Source of the DNA: Protonemura montana
Taxonomy: Eukaryota > Arthropoda > Insecta > Plecoptera > Nemouridae
Direction of reading: 5' to 3'
Length of the DNA stretch: 64,000 nucleotides
Assembly: GCA_947568835.1 (NCBI GenBank)
Contig: OX387605.1
Span: 12,404,418 to 12,468,417 of the forward strand
Position numbers and translations under genes: made by a program. Below the pieces are notes generated by a model. That model was not told where the DNA came from, did no database searches, and saw nothing but the letters and a program-made list of their open reading frames with translations. Of this stretch, positions 50,445 to 61,930 are shown piece by piece (positions within the stretch are counted from its first letter, which is position 1; every line of letters starts with the position of its first letter).

Positions 50445-50550
50445 TTTCACACTGCTCGGGCGGCGCTGTGGCCGTTTTGACTTTTGGAATAATTTATGTG
50501 GCCCTCGATTCGAGGAAAGCGATTTCATTAGGATGTTGACGTCATTGATC
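50445..50550 (+). CDS. candidate 106-nt exon of a plus-strand gene
   Basis: Both splice sites are excellent: acceptor ttaactcgattgtcttgcag, with a good branch-point-like TTAAC, and donor ATC|GTGAGT. With one leading base (phase 2) the frame is open through 35 codons (phase 0 out) and includes LCGPRFEESDFIRMLTSLI. That phase fits the exon at 46925-47111. With two leading bases an alternative reading is hydrophobic (GGAVAVLTFGIIYVALDSRK) and stops at 50537-50539, so a terminal exon with a membrane-like stretch is possible. A second acceptor (gatttcattag) at about 50531 would give a 19-nt exon. I cannot decide between these. Confidence 0.3.
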
Positions 50551-51422
50551 GTGAGTAGTGGACACAGTTTTCACGGTAACTTCTTGAACTTAACTTTTCA
50601 GCTGCTACATATGCAAGACACGAATATAGTAAGAATGAAATTCTATGCGAAGAGGATAGTTATTATTTCATTCAGGTTCGACGAGTGGTAATAAGAACAA
50701 CTAAGGCATTTTCTACCTTTTCTAACCTACATGTTCTTGGTATGGTGACCTTCCCTAAGTTCGTTACGCCATCTAAATTGAAGAAAACGACGAGCTTCAA
50801 AAGTTAAACAGTCGGCCTGTAGACTTTTGAAAACACTTTTTAATTATAAATTTTAATTATATTTTAACTGAGCAAACATTTTTTTAAGTGCAAAACCGGC
50901 ATGTTAGGGCCTGCTTAGCCATGGGGAACAGAGCCGATGGCAGCAAGAAATGCTTCGGAGATCTTCTTTACGTTAAGGGTCTTGAAAGGAACACATCGCG
51001 TATCGTAATTGCTCCAGTTCAAACAGTTCACCAGGCAGAAGCTAGGCACGATACCGCGTACCGCAAGATCGAAGTATTCTGTGCCAAGTGGCAGGAAAGA
51101 GGTGGCAGACTCAAATCACCTTATGTTGGCTTTCTCCAGATATTGTTATCAGATACTGTAAAAATAAGCTTGGGCGTAGTCGTTGAAAGATGCCCCCCAA
51201 AGCAAAAGGAATATTATGTAACCAACCACTTTATTTCTGTATTCCTGGAATTCTGGACGAGGTCTTAATCTGGAGTGGCGATTCCGAAACATTCCGGGAA
51301 AACACGATCCGACGGAAGTGGTCGGTGGCCGAGCAAGCGTGTAACCTTTTAGGTTTCCTAATGTTTCGGACCCATGCGAGCCACTTGCCATGTGAACGAG
51401 ATATCTATCGCCTCAGGGCGAG

Positions 51423-51459
51423 CGAAACAGCCCTGTTGTCGTCCGAAACAGCCCTGTTG
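51423..51459. repeat. 21-bp tandem duplication
   Basis: CGAAACAGCCCTGTTG occurs at 51423-51438 and again at 51444-51459. The two 16-base cores are identical with a 5-base spacer, so this looks like a recent local duplication. Confidence 0.9.
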
Positions 51460-51490
51460 CCCGGCGCTGATATCGCTGCCATGCCCCCCT

Positions 51491-51504
51491 CCCCCCCCCC
51501 CCCC
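51491..51504. repeat. poly-C run of 14
   Basis: Fourteen C preceded by CCCCCCT. Confidence 0.9.
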
Positions 51505-51778
51505 TTCTCGCACCCAGGCCACGGCTGGCCGATTAGAATAATTCGATAATTTGATTCCCCACCAGAGCTATGCGCTCGTCGACACTAGTGGAATTTTAGA
51601 TTGTAGCAAAATTAAATTCGAAAAATGTAAAACAAATTTTAATTAACTTTGAAAAAAGTTATTTTTCTATTATTAATTTAGAAGTATAATTGCGTTCAAC
51701 TTTTTTTTCGGACTGAATTTGTATTATTATGATTTGCATTTTTCTTTAAGCCGGCTCAAAAGGAAACTTCAGACTCTG

Positions 51779-51806
51779 GCGTCGTCGCCGTCGTCGTCGT
51801 CGTCGC
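51779..51806. repeat. (CGT)n microsatellite
   Basis: Imperfect CGT/CGC repeat ending in CGCGCGA. Confidence 0.85.
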
Positions 51807-53204
51807 GCGAATCGCCACGCCGAGAGTGTGGCTGATAAATGGGTCGCCCCGTCGTTCGACCTGTCACGTGACGGTCTTCAGGGAGGTCGCGTTCGACCAG
51901 AGACAGCCGGGCCGACTGGCCGACCGGCTCCCAATCGGCTCCAGATAAACACACATAAACTCTCACTGATGGATGCTGCCCAGGCCATAGTAGCCATCGG
52001 GTTATATAGCCACCCCGATAAACTCGCCGGCTTGCCACAGCCGCACAAAAACGACTCCAGCTTTCTAATAAAGATAAATGCGATAGCCAGCTTCAAAGCG
52101 GTGTGCTAGCCAAGCAAAATGTGCCGTAGAGTGGGCATCACTACAATGTCGCTACGCGAGTGGGTGCGTATACCATGAAAACGTGGTCGACACGATAACA
52201 TTGCACATTGCAAAACGTTCAAGGACATTCATGAGATCACGTGGGCGAACCGACAACGTCAAACCGGTCTCTTGGACTTTTTGAGAGACCGGGCCCTCGT
52301 GTCTTTCCGCTTCCTCGATTCCAGGCAGCGAACATCGAATGTCTGCTTTCGAGAGGCTTATGTTTGGCGAAGCGCAGAAGTATCACTTGAAAGCATTCTA
52401 CAAACTAACTGAATCGTATCTCCACAGACAAAGTTGCCTACCTGCTATTACCACTTCCACACTTGACCTCCATGGTCCAGCCGAGCTTAAAGCTCGACAC
52501 GCCGCACCGTTTCTGAAATAAAGGCGTTTCATTCCAGCCACAAGTGGACACCATATCGGCAAGTGGAATTGCATAGCCATGAGCTTTGACGCGGGTGAAG
52601 TCGAAAAATCTGCATGACTGCTTTACACCCTGCGGTGTTTTTGATAGATAACCATTGCACAATGTAATGTGGGGGTAAATTGGTGTTCAAGATAAGTTAT
52701 TCCACGCATTCAAAAGAGTGGCTAGCTATGTGACGCAATGGACCAACTCCAGTTTGGATTATTCTCTTGTTCGGCGTGATTGGCGTTAGGTCAGCTGCTG
52801 TTCCACCCAATTCGATAGCCTAAATTGGATAGAGTTGATCGATAAAGAGAATGGGAGATTAAGACAGCGGTAACCAAGGCAGTTTCCTCATTCATGAGAC
52901 CTTGAGACAAAATGCTTGGCCTGTTGGAAACGCCGATTTTCGCGAGATAAACGATGTAAGGCAACACTCAGTTGGTCAGGTATTGGATAAGTGATCATCA
53001 CACACATGACCAGTTCTGTTCGGGAGAGAGGCTAGAGGGCTGAGAGTTAGTACAGCAACTTCATTCGCCTTGCTTATCAACCTCTCGAAAGCACAGATTA
53101 GTGGATAAATACTGCTGATCGCGTTGTACCGTTCTTCGAACGGAATGTTATATGGTTAAGGTCCGTGTCCAATTTGCTTATAAGATTTTCTCTCTCGTCA
53201 AGTA

Positions 53205-53345
53205 CACCAATTGGTTCTCTTCGACAAGAGTAGGCTAAGTCCCGGCACCGGGTTTCCCCTCCTCTCTTTTAACTATGTTAGGTTCATCACCATCCACTCA
53301 TCCATCGACGCGATTAGAACAGTGCCATCTGGTCCGTTGTCAAAA
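53205..53345 (-). mobile_element. probable non-LTR retroelement fragment
   Basis: On the minus strand the segment reads through GAGGGGAAACCCGGTGCCGG and GGACTTAGCCTACTCTTG. From memory I associate this kind of block with dispersed non-LTR elements in insects. There is no open reverse-transcriptase frame here and no target duplication is visible, so it would be a short non-coding fragment. The recollection cannot be checked from the window and no second copy is present within it. Confidence 0.3.
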
Positions 53346-54229
53346 CTGTGTCTCGTTAAACCTCATTAATCATTCAATCTTGTTTTTTGGAGAATTTTTG
53401 TCAATAATTCTCAAATGAATGTTCCAAAACCAAACATACTAAGATATCTTGAGACGCATACCTGTTTGGCTAGCCTTAGAATACATACGATACTTCTAAA
53501 TTAGTGAAACATTCCAAGCGGGGGTTTGGAATAGTCGGTGAAGTAAGTAGCCTCGCTTAGCATACGTAAAACAGTAATTTTTCAACACGGATGGCAACAT
53601 TTGACAGAGTACTGGAATTTCTTATGGTTCTTTATTGAGTTAATTATTTAGAAACTACGGTGCTTCAGTAACTTGAAGTTAAGAAAAATGAATGCACTAT
53701 GCTAGTATTCTTAGCGAATTCAAGCATTCTGTCAAAACGTTTCTTTTATGTAATGTGTTTTATTCATTTGACGAGTTTGTAGAGAATTACCAGTAACGAG
53801 ACAATGTTTTATAATGCGCATGCTTGCATATATTGTGACAATGATTATCATATGCTTCATTATGTAATTAAACTGCTACAAATAAATAAAACTAAATAAA
53901 AATGTATTACTTGGAATAAGAAATCTCAGACGGTTGAAGGTCACATCGACTCGCAGTTGACTTGGCATTGAAAGAATATTGTTTCGAACTTACCCTAGAA
54001 TTCACGTGATGTCCTGAAATATGCAATTCGTATGATTGAAAGTTAATCAAAAACTTCTTTTATATCTTTGAACAACTGTATGCTAATCACAGCTACCTTT
54101 GTAGGAACAAAATTCCTGGACGAGTTCACTCTCCGGCGAGCAGGTAGCAACTGAAACCAGTTCATATTTCTTATCAAACACAAAATGGTTAGCCAGGCAA
54201 TGGTATGGATGGTTATTATTTGCTGGGGT

Positions 54230-54238
54230 GGGGGGGGG
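54230..54238. repeat. poly-G run of 9
   Basis: Nine G after GGGGT; another guanine-rich tract. Confidence 0.9.
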
Positions 54239-54691
54239 ATGCTAGTGGTATTCAGTAGCTATACCCACACTAGTTGGAAATAACCTTGAATCGAAACGCA
54301 GGTTGTATTGCACAAGACGAGACGTGAATACATTGGTTATTTTATTATTACCAATCGCCTTTAACTAATTGTAAACAAACATTAGCAATACAGTTATAAA
54401 ATTGACGTGTCATACGCTGTACAGTCCAACTCAATTATGTAACCGTGTATATCACTATACAGCATAACCATTGTTAATTAATATAATTAGAAGGTGTAAT
54501 AAAAAAAAATTCAGCATCTTTTTTACAACACTGTAACGAACCGAATTGCGCAGTATTTATGATATTTAATAATTTGGGTACGCTCACAACCGAAAAACAT
54601 AAAACATAAAAAAAACAACAAAATATACTAATTATTAACAAAATATGCACAGTATCACGTAACCATATATATTGCAAATATTATAGATTAA

Positions 54692-54902
54692 AGGGTCAAA
54701 AGCTCCAATTACGTTTATGGAAAAAACGCCGATTTTTCTCTTTTTCGAGGTTTTCGAGGCTATACCTAAAGGTAGCGTAATCAAACTCGAAAAATTTGCG
54801 TTTTTTCCGTACACATAATTGGTTAATTAGTAAAAAACGCCAATTTGTTCGGGATTTTATTTCAGAAAATACAAAATACATTAGTTTTTGAGTTATTGAC
54901 CC
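54692..54902. mobile_element. foldback / MITE-like element
   Basis: Ends AGGGTCAA (left) and TTGACCCT (right) are inverted. Inside, CCAATTACGTTTATGGAAAA (54705-54724, running on into AACGC) pairs with the complement of a matching block at about 54798-54822, and further AAAAAACGCC/GGCGTTTTTT words occur. The roughly 210-bp element has no coding capacity and is AT-rich, as non-autonomous inverted-repeat elements are. A target-site duplication is not clear. An internal 17-mer recurs at 55785-55801. Confidence 0.5.
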
Positions 54903-55858
54903 TGACTATTTTATTGAGATGCATTTAGGATGCTTGAACTAGGTAATTGTTATAATTTTATGTGGTTCTTTTAATATCGGAAAAACTGTCAGGACTGTGC
55001 TCTAACCCTTGAAGAAGTTACTAGTGCATGCTACGAAACGTCGGGAAATTTATTTATCCTTTAGGTACTTAGCATTCAAAACCCATTTCAAATAGTTTTT
55101 ATTAAAACTAGTGCTAAGGCTAAATCAAGTAGAAATGAGTCTAAAAACCATCATTAACATGAGTACCTACCTATTCGTTTGAAATTTGAAACACAAATAA
55201 TCAATAAGCCAAGTTCTAGAATTATCCCATTAACTTTACCCTAGCTATAGTTATATTTTTTATAAAATAACAACGACATAACTTTTATTTGTTTCACGTT
55301 TCGCGAGTTTATCACTTATAAAGAGATATCCTGCACACAACCCACGTGTCCTCTCTTTATGCCCTAAATGTCCCACTTATTAGAATTGAAGCTACTTTAA
55401 CTTATGCACCTATATCGCCGAAATGGATGACACATTAAAAAGATTCCATTAATTTGCATAATTAAACCGCATCCCATCTCATTCCTGATATTACTCCAAT
55501 ATGCAGTCGCTAGCGCATACAAGGCTGGCACTGGGCTTCTATCCGACCTATGTACACATAATGGTACATCCACCCAGTGTAATAAATCTGACGTACACTA
55601 CTTTGGCCGACTTGTTTGGAAAGATAACTAGCCTTGGGCCTCTCTGACCAAGGTTTGGGGAACGACCGCCCTCTGACCAACCCTTTAGGTTGACGTCGTA
55701 GTTAGTGGTAATTCATAAGTGTCACATTGTCACTAATAACGCTGATGGTATACGGTGGATGTTTCCAGGTTATGTGCCTGCTATAAAGGTAGCGTAATCA
55801 ACGGTCATTCTCCGAGGTACCGTAATACACTACAACTAGACGAAGCCTTTCAGGACGT

Positions 55859-55880
55859 CGACGACGACGACGACGACGCC
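55859..55880. repeat. (CGA)n microsatellite
   Basis: Seven perfect ACG/CGA units ending in GACGCCG. Confidence 0.9.
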
Positions 55881-56687
55881 GTTGATGGATGAAGTGTTCT
55901 GAGAATGTACGGACAATTTCTAATTAACCGTCGCTCATCATCTGGCAGTAGGTCGGTTGCATTACTCGCGGGGAAAAAGTCGTAAAGACGGATTTTATAT
56001 GTGGGACGCTGAGCCGGAGACAATTAGGAATTTTAGTGAACGATGTTGTATGTTTGCATTTTTAGTTAATTTGATTTGCATAGAAATGCAATCCGGACTA
56101 CACTTTGTTATGGTTGGACTTGCTGGCACAAGTTTATTTTGTTTTTGTTGTTATATTATTATGTGGTTCATTAAGGGTTCTATAAAAACTTTAAAATAAC
56201 GTTGCAAGGTGCCTTCTGAAGTCGGATCCATAAAGGATGGTGTAAGTTTGACTTAAAAATGATCATCCAAACAAAGGTGGTGTTTCCAGATTGTCAGGGG
56301 TTAAGACCATGGTGATCACAACTTTACTCCCAAACGTATAGGGGTTAAGTAAGCTTCAGCTATTCTTTTTGGATCCGGCCCTTGGTGTGTTGAGGTCATG
56401 TAATGGCAGTGCCGGGTTTCTCAAACCGCTGAAGACGATGAAGACGCCGACACGATAAATCAATCGGATCGATAAAACGATAAAGCATCGCGGCGATGAG
56501 AGAAGCAGGTACTTTATTGACGTGCAAGGACCTCATAATACGCTCCGATATATGGCACTTACATTGATGAATGATTTTGTCAATATTTATCGCGGCAACA
56601 TCTTGTCGTCGTCTTTGCTTTGTAATGCCGCGGCAAATAAGAGCTCACATTTGTTACCCTCTCCTGCACCACTCTACCTCACCGCAG

Positions 56688-56710
56688 AGATCACGGACGC
56701 TTTGCCAAGA
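56688..56710 (+). CDS. candidate 23-nt microexon on the plus strand
   Basis: A very long pyrimidine tract (ccctctcctgcaccac, then tctacctcaccgcag) makes this one of the strongest acceptors in the window. After 23 nt comes AAGA|GTGAGT, a full donor. All three frames are open over so short a piece. The phase 1 reading (ITDALPR) looks most coding-like. The phase 0 reading (RSRTLCQ) is the one that would follow the exon at 50445-50550. It could be a real microexon or a decoy pair. Confidence 0.22.
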
Positions 56711-57160
56711 GTGAGTTACTGACTCCCATCTCAACCAGGGCAGAGAGCGAACAATCATTGGCGACGGTGAAAAGACCCCCTTACTGTTGGCAGTACGTCT
56801 TCTCAATGACAAGGAAGTGATTATCGGGCTGCATCTTACATACGCAAAAGTAAATACATTTTTAAATTGTAAAACAAACGTTTCTTTGTGTCCAGCCACA
56901 TGGTTGCCGCAATTTAGTGATATTTGTTTTTAAAATCTCTTTCCTTCTAAGCTTCACGGACGTAATAATACGTTGCTTGTTAAAAAGATTCCCAACGATG
57001 TTTACTTTTTTGTTTTGTTGCGTTTCTCTTCTTTTTTCCCACGTACTGTACACGAAACGAAATTATTTCCCAACGCTAAAAGAAGAAAAATCCGACCATG
57101 TACGACCGGGGTGCCGTCGTCATTCCGTGCAACCATAAACCAACTAAACACAACATAACA

Positions 57161-57181
57161 CCGGTCGGTCGGTCGGTCGTT
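57161..57181. repeat. (CGGT)n microsatellite
   Basis: Four to five CGGT units followed by CGTTCGGCCGG. Confidence 0.9.
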
Positions 57182-57239
57182 CGGCCGGCCAGGCAATGTA
57201 TGTGTACACAGCATCATGCCGTCATCAGTAATTAATGCA

Positions 57240-57556
57240 TGGCGGCGAGATGTCGAGAGTGTCGGCGACCCGAGGGACATCTTTCACTTGGCTGGGATGG
57301 TCGCCGGGTGATACCTCAAAGAGTCCCTACTCTGGTGTGCTGGTGTGGCGACGACATCCGTCAAGCGGCCCCAAGGCCTCCCTGGGGTAAGAACTCTGGG
57401 CGCTGGCGACGCACTATGCAACACGCACTGGACTAGGGTTGGTGTTTGGGACATGCGTGTGCTCGACATGGCATGGCTTGTGGCGTGGAAACATTGTGTT
57501 GGATTGGTCGGGGCTGCGTGGGGGTTATAAAAGCGTTGTTGAGTTTTTAAGGTGAG
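57240..57556 (+). other. G-rich block with TATA-like word and splice-donor-like end
   Basis: The plus strand is purine- and G-rich. It contains a 61-codon frame (57345-57530) whose G-starting codons mirror the base composition. A TATAAAAG word lies at 57526-57533, and AAG|GTGAGT at 57549-57556 is a consensus donor. There is no acceptor in front of that donor. The TATA word and donor are only about 20 bases apart, too close for a normal core promoter plus first exon. I do not call a gene here. Confidence 0.25.
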
Positions 57557-58787
57557 TGCTGTTGCTCTGCGGTTAATTACGGTGAATAAACATGGTATCG
57601 GATTTAGATAGGTGCCTCTGTGATAAGAAAACATTGTGCTATAGGTATTGTGAACAAAAATGATTTCAATTGGTGTTCAAGATATCTGTATTTTTACTAA
57701 ATATTCTACATTACACTCCAACATCTTTCTAGTTATAAATTATGCGGCGAATGAAATTCCTTGAATGCTATATAAGAAATACTTCTATATCACTGTCGCA
57801 AATTGTCAAGTAAAGTTCTGAGAAAACGTAATTGACTTATTCCTAAAATAAAATTATACTGAATGCAAACCGAACCGAGATTGTGCCATGTTCTAGACAA
57901 AAAATTGCGTGGAAATATCTTTTTTCTCCTTTACAAAATACTACACTAAATTTTCTCCTTTCACTTGTATCATGTGCCCTATCCAAAGTTGCCTGTTTCA
58001 AATTAGTTCAGATTAGAAAGGCGGCTTATAAACGTCAGCTCGTGGATGGGAGATTGAAGGCTATATTCGGAGACAGGGGGGGAAACGGGGCAGGAAGGGG
58101 GTGCTATGAAAGCCCTCAGCCATGAAAAGTGTATTGTTAGAGCGAAACCATCACAAGAAGACTGGCTATGATGGAAAAAGAGACGCGAAGATTATACAAA
58201 AGTTAAAGTTGAATTTAATTCTTCAACGTCTTTTATGAGCACTGTCTTGGAATGAAATTGGACAAAATGTAAATTTATCTAGACCTTTAATTATTTTTGT
58301 AACCTTATATTGCTGCTGGCCAAAATAATTCCTAAAAATGACTTGTTTTCACAGAAGGGCAATAAATTAGCTGCTCATTGAAATATTGAAAACCAATCGC
58401 GAAAATTGGTGAATCAGCACAATACGTTTGTTATTTTTATTAGAAATAAGGCCCTGAGGCAAAATCGATTTAGAAGTGAACTCTGTACGAAATGTTCTAC
58501 GGCAAGAATCCGACCAATGGTTCCAACTAACTGAAACGCTACACCAAAGAAAGAAGGAAAAAATACGCCACAGTATATATTATAGGTACCTATTCAACGC
58601 CACTTTCTTGAACACGCCTCTTGCTGTTTCGTATTGTGAGAACAAACCTAACCTTAAGTCGCCAAGCCTGCAACTACTTAAAACTACTAATCTCGCAGCT
58701 CACCTTTTTAAAACCAATCAAACCCTAATTAACAAATCCGTTAACATTACAACCGTATTGTAGCAGAACAGAGGTACCCATATTTAC

Positions 58788-58950
58788 CGTGATCCCGTCG
58801 GGGTTCCGCATCAATCCACCGGCCAGCAAACGAAAGTCAATATCGGGATCTCGGTCGGACGAGTGGCAGGCAATCTTCTCAACGACGTTGACTCTGTCTC
58901 CCAGCTCCCGTTCCGTCGCGTCCCGTGGTATCCCGGAATGCCCAACCTTT
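58788..58950 (-). CDS. candidate 163-nt internal exon on the minus strand
   Basis: On the minus strand an acceptor (ccccgcgcag, or 12 bases earlier ttatccctgag, which keeps the frame) is followed by 54 codons ending at ACG|GTAAAT (phase 2 in, phase 0 out). The reading contains ERELGDRVNVVEKIACHSSD and DIDFRLLAGGLMRNPDG. About 65 percent of codons start with a purine and about 43 percent start with G. The run RDPDIDFRLLAGG loosely recalls the calcium-binding D-x-D and following strand of a cadherin repeat, but the match is too loose to name a family. A plus-strand frame of 65 codons overlaps it (58789-58986) with poorer codon composition. It may belong to a gene upstream of the left minus-strand gene, or to an unrelated one. 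Confidence 0.4.
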
Positions 58951-59581
58951 CTGCGCGGGGATCTCAGGGATAAGATATTTAACTAATGCAGCCCGTGGTT
59001 CGGTTGAGTGACTGATAACTGATAAGCCGTCTCGTGGGACCCGCGCCGATGAATCAACGACAATGACACAATGGGGCTCGGAGGAGGCTCCAGCGACGAC
59101 GGCAGCAGTGGTAGGCGAACTCCAATTTGATGTGGCGTGTTTGGGGATGCCGATCGAAGGGTGGGCACCACCGCCGACGACGAGAGGCTGACAATCTGCT
59201 AAGAGCAATGTGTCGTCTTCGTCCCTTTAGATATAGCGAGGTAGGCATCGAAATTATACTGCTGCACCGGGGAATAGATATCCGCGAGGCTTCGGGAGAT
59301 TTAGAATCTGGGAGGCGAGTTACTGTCGGTAATGATTGAATAATTGAAAATATTAATCAGTGGCAAGTGACTCTGGTAGAAACTAGTATTGACAGGTTTG
59401 ACGCAAAGTCCGTGCATGTTTCTCTGTTTCTCTCGGCGTTCGGTGGTTGTGTGCATAATTCAGTGATAACAAATGGATGTCGAGTCCGCTGTAACACCGC
59501 GAGGTGGGATTTTTGTTTCCAACTTTTAATTGATTTGGAATTTATTCACTGCTATAGTGGGCGGGATTGAATCAATCATGT

Positions 59582-59608
59582 GATATCGAGAAAATTTCGA
59601 TATCGATA
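59582..59608. promoter_or_regulatory. CGATA cluster with DRE-like palindrome
   Basis: GATATCGA (59582-59589) and TCGATATC (59597-59604) form a perfect inverted repeat with a 7-base spacer. The second arm overlaps TATCGATA (59601-59608), which equals the Drosophila DRE consensus bound by DREF. CGATA is also the core of BEAF-32 sites. In flies such clusters mark housekeeping promoters or boundaries. Whether the factor exists in this organism is unknown. Confidence 0.35.
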
Positions 59609-60600
59609 TATTAATGTGAATTGACAAGTGCATGATTAATCATGAGATCAATTGAATGAAAACGGTCGTATAAACTAATAATTCCACTTGCTTTAATTGA
59701 TGGGAATATATTTTAGTGTTTATTTGAATTAGAGTCGCGGTGTACCTAACTAAAGGGATAAAGCCGCATTGTACATTCAGTTTAGCATTGTAAAGTAAGT
59801 TTTTTGCTTGCGATCTCGTACTGTCTCGCGAAAAATTAATAACAAAGCATCTCGACAAAGATACAAATTTTAATAAAGGTTATGTTTTAATTGCAGTGTC
59901 GAATGATACGTTCTTCTGTACCGCGGACACTTTTAAATTGACCTACTTATAACATTCACCTGGAAATTGTATTAAAACATGTTGCCTGGAGGAAGGCAGT
60001 TCTAAAAAGAAACCCCTAGCAGTTCGGTCTACACCAACAAAAGCTTGTTATTATATTCAAATGTTATTTGCTTTTTTTTATAAATGTTCATGTAAAACCA
60101 TAAAAAACAATCTTTATATTTTTGGTAAGTAAAACCTGGTCGGCATATACATGCAATTTTTGGTGTCGTTAACATGGAAATTTGGTGTTTGTTTATTTTC
60201 TACATAACAGAAAATATTATTTCACGTTTAGTTCTTCGGAAAGTTTTTAGAAAGTTTCTTACTAAATCCTCTGTAATCATTAACTTTCCTCAGAGTAAAC
60301 GCCATCAAGCTCGTAGAGTAAACTGCATTATTCCTGAACAACGAAGTTAAAAAAGAAATCAACTTGAAAGAAGAGGCCAAACAGAAAGAATTGTGGAAGC
60401 CCAGAAAAAAACCCTGTTGCTACTATGGTTGACTATGAAATGGAAATTAACAGTTGTTAAAAAAAATAAAAAATAAATGCAACAAACTTGCAACAAATAT
60501 CAACGTTTTTTCATTGTTTTTTGCAAGTTCATCAGTTTCAGTAGATCTTTCACTTGCCGCCATCTCGGGTATGTGTCTCAAGTCGTAATTTGATTACCAG

Positions 60601-60820
60601 CGCGACTGCGGGCACTGGTCCAATTAAGGTCAGAGGCGTCGCACAGCGCCTCGTTACCCGCAGGGTCCACCTCACTAACGTCCGGCAAAAGAGTGGACAT
60701 TCGGCCGAGGAGTGGGTATTGAACCTTGAGGTACATCATTTCACTATATTCGCTGGACTAATCAACATCGCCTGGGACATCATGCTGGACCGTATGCATA
60801 TAGAAAGCAACATGCGGTAG
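60601..60820 (+). CDS. possible terminal exon on the plus strand (uncertain)
   Basis: After the acceptor cgtaatttgattaccag a phase 2 frame runs 73 codons to TAG and includes GHSAEEWVLNLEVHHF and GLINIAWDIMLDRM. Roughly 64 percent of codons start with a purine. It closes in phase with the other plus-strand candidates (40928, 46925, 50445, 56688) into a frame of about 180 codons. AATAAA words lie near 61607 and 61706. The acceptor has few pyrimidines and the join passes through the weakest reading of the 56688 exon, so this is speculative. Confidence 0.18.
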
Positions 60821-61917
60821 AGATATTTTTATTATCAAAATCGCTGTTGCTTCACATCCTCTGTAATGGGCAACGGTGCAGAAGCCCCGAGAGCTAACAA
60901 ACCTTCCAAGTCTATTTGCCTGACATTTTAGCGCAATTATTCCACCGTTCACGTGTTTACATTTATGGGACAAACTCCCTCTGCATACCGACGGACTTGT
61001 TCCAATAAGAAAGTCGTTAAGAGCGCGATGATAAAACGCGGAAAGTTGTCTGCTTTCTCCCACCGCACTAAAAGTATAATATAAAACGTCATGTTTTCGC
61101 GGCGAAGAAAGTTCTCCCATCAATTGCATCCACGTCGCTGACTCGCTGAGTAACTATGTATTTGCTGAGTGGCTTTCTGCCGATCAGGCAAACAAATTTC
61201 CATCTCAATGCATCTGCCGGTCCACGCGCTGTTCGGAGGCGGTGGAGGTATGCATTCGGAGAAAGTTTGGGACAAGTCACAGCGAGTTCGTTACTGACAG
61301 GGAGCGCTGTGCGCTGCTCCAGGAACCCATAGCTCTGTCAGAGTCGGCCCAGAGCGACACTGCAGCTCTTTGCAGTTGCCCCTAACCCCAGGTGCATGTT
61401 TCGCAATGACGGCCACACTGCTTTCAGTTTTAATTGGTAGGCGATGTTTATTTGTTGTTAATTAATGGGTGCGATCTCGCAGGGACAAAATCAGCTGCAA
61501 TACATGATCCCGGCGCCTCCACCACAGAGGGAATATAATATGTAAATTCGTACACGGGACTAGCATTTTATGCCATGGTGTATATGTGACATTTGTGCAT
61601 GCGAGAATAAATCGAGATGTAAATACAAAATCATGCAAATCCGAGCGCGAAACTGAAATGTTTAACACGTTCCAACAGCACTTCTTTCCGTGAGCACCGT
61701 GTTCAAATAAATTATAATGCATGAAACTAAAGTGAGCATGGCGTAATTTAAAACATTCATTTTCAATTTATGCACACGCCAGACTTGTATCTGTAAAGCT
61801 AAAGAAAAAGCAAACAGCCATCAGTAAGATATATCTGCCACGTTTGAATTCGCTACGGCGATAACGCTAAGTTTATGTCCGGGAAATAAATCTTACAAGG
61901 AAAATGGAGTAGAGGGT

Positions 61918-61930
61918 GGGGGGGGGGGGG
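61918..61930. repeat. poly-G run of 13
   Basis: Thirteen G after AGAGGGT. Confidence 0.9.

Noticed and set aside
57844-57886. TATACTGAATG word reminiscent of the iab-4 microRNA
   Set aside because: Only 11 bases match and the opposite hairpin arm is absent.
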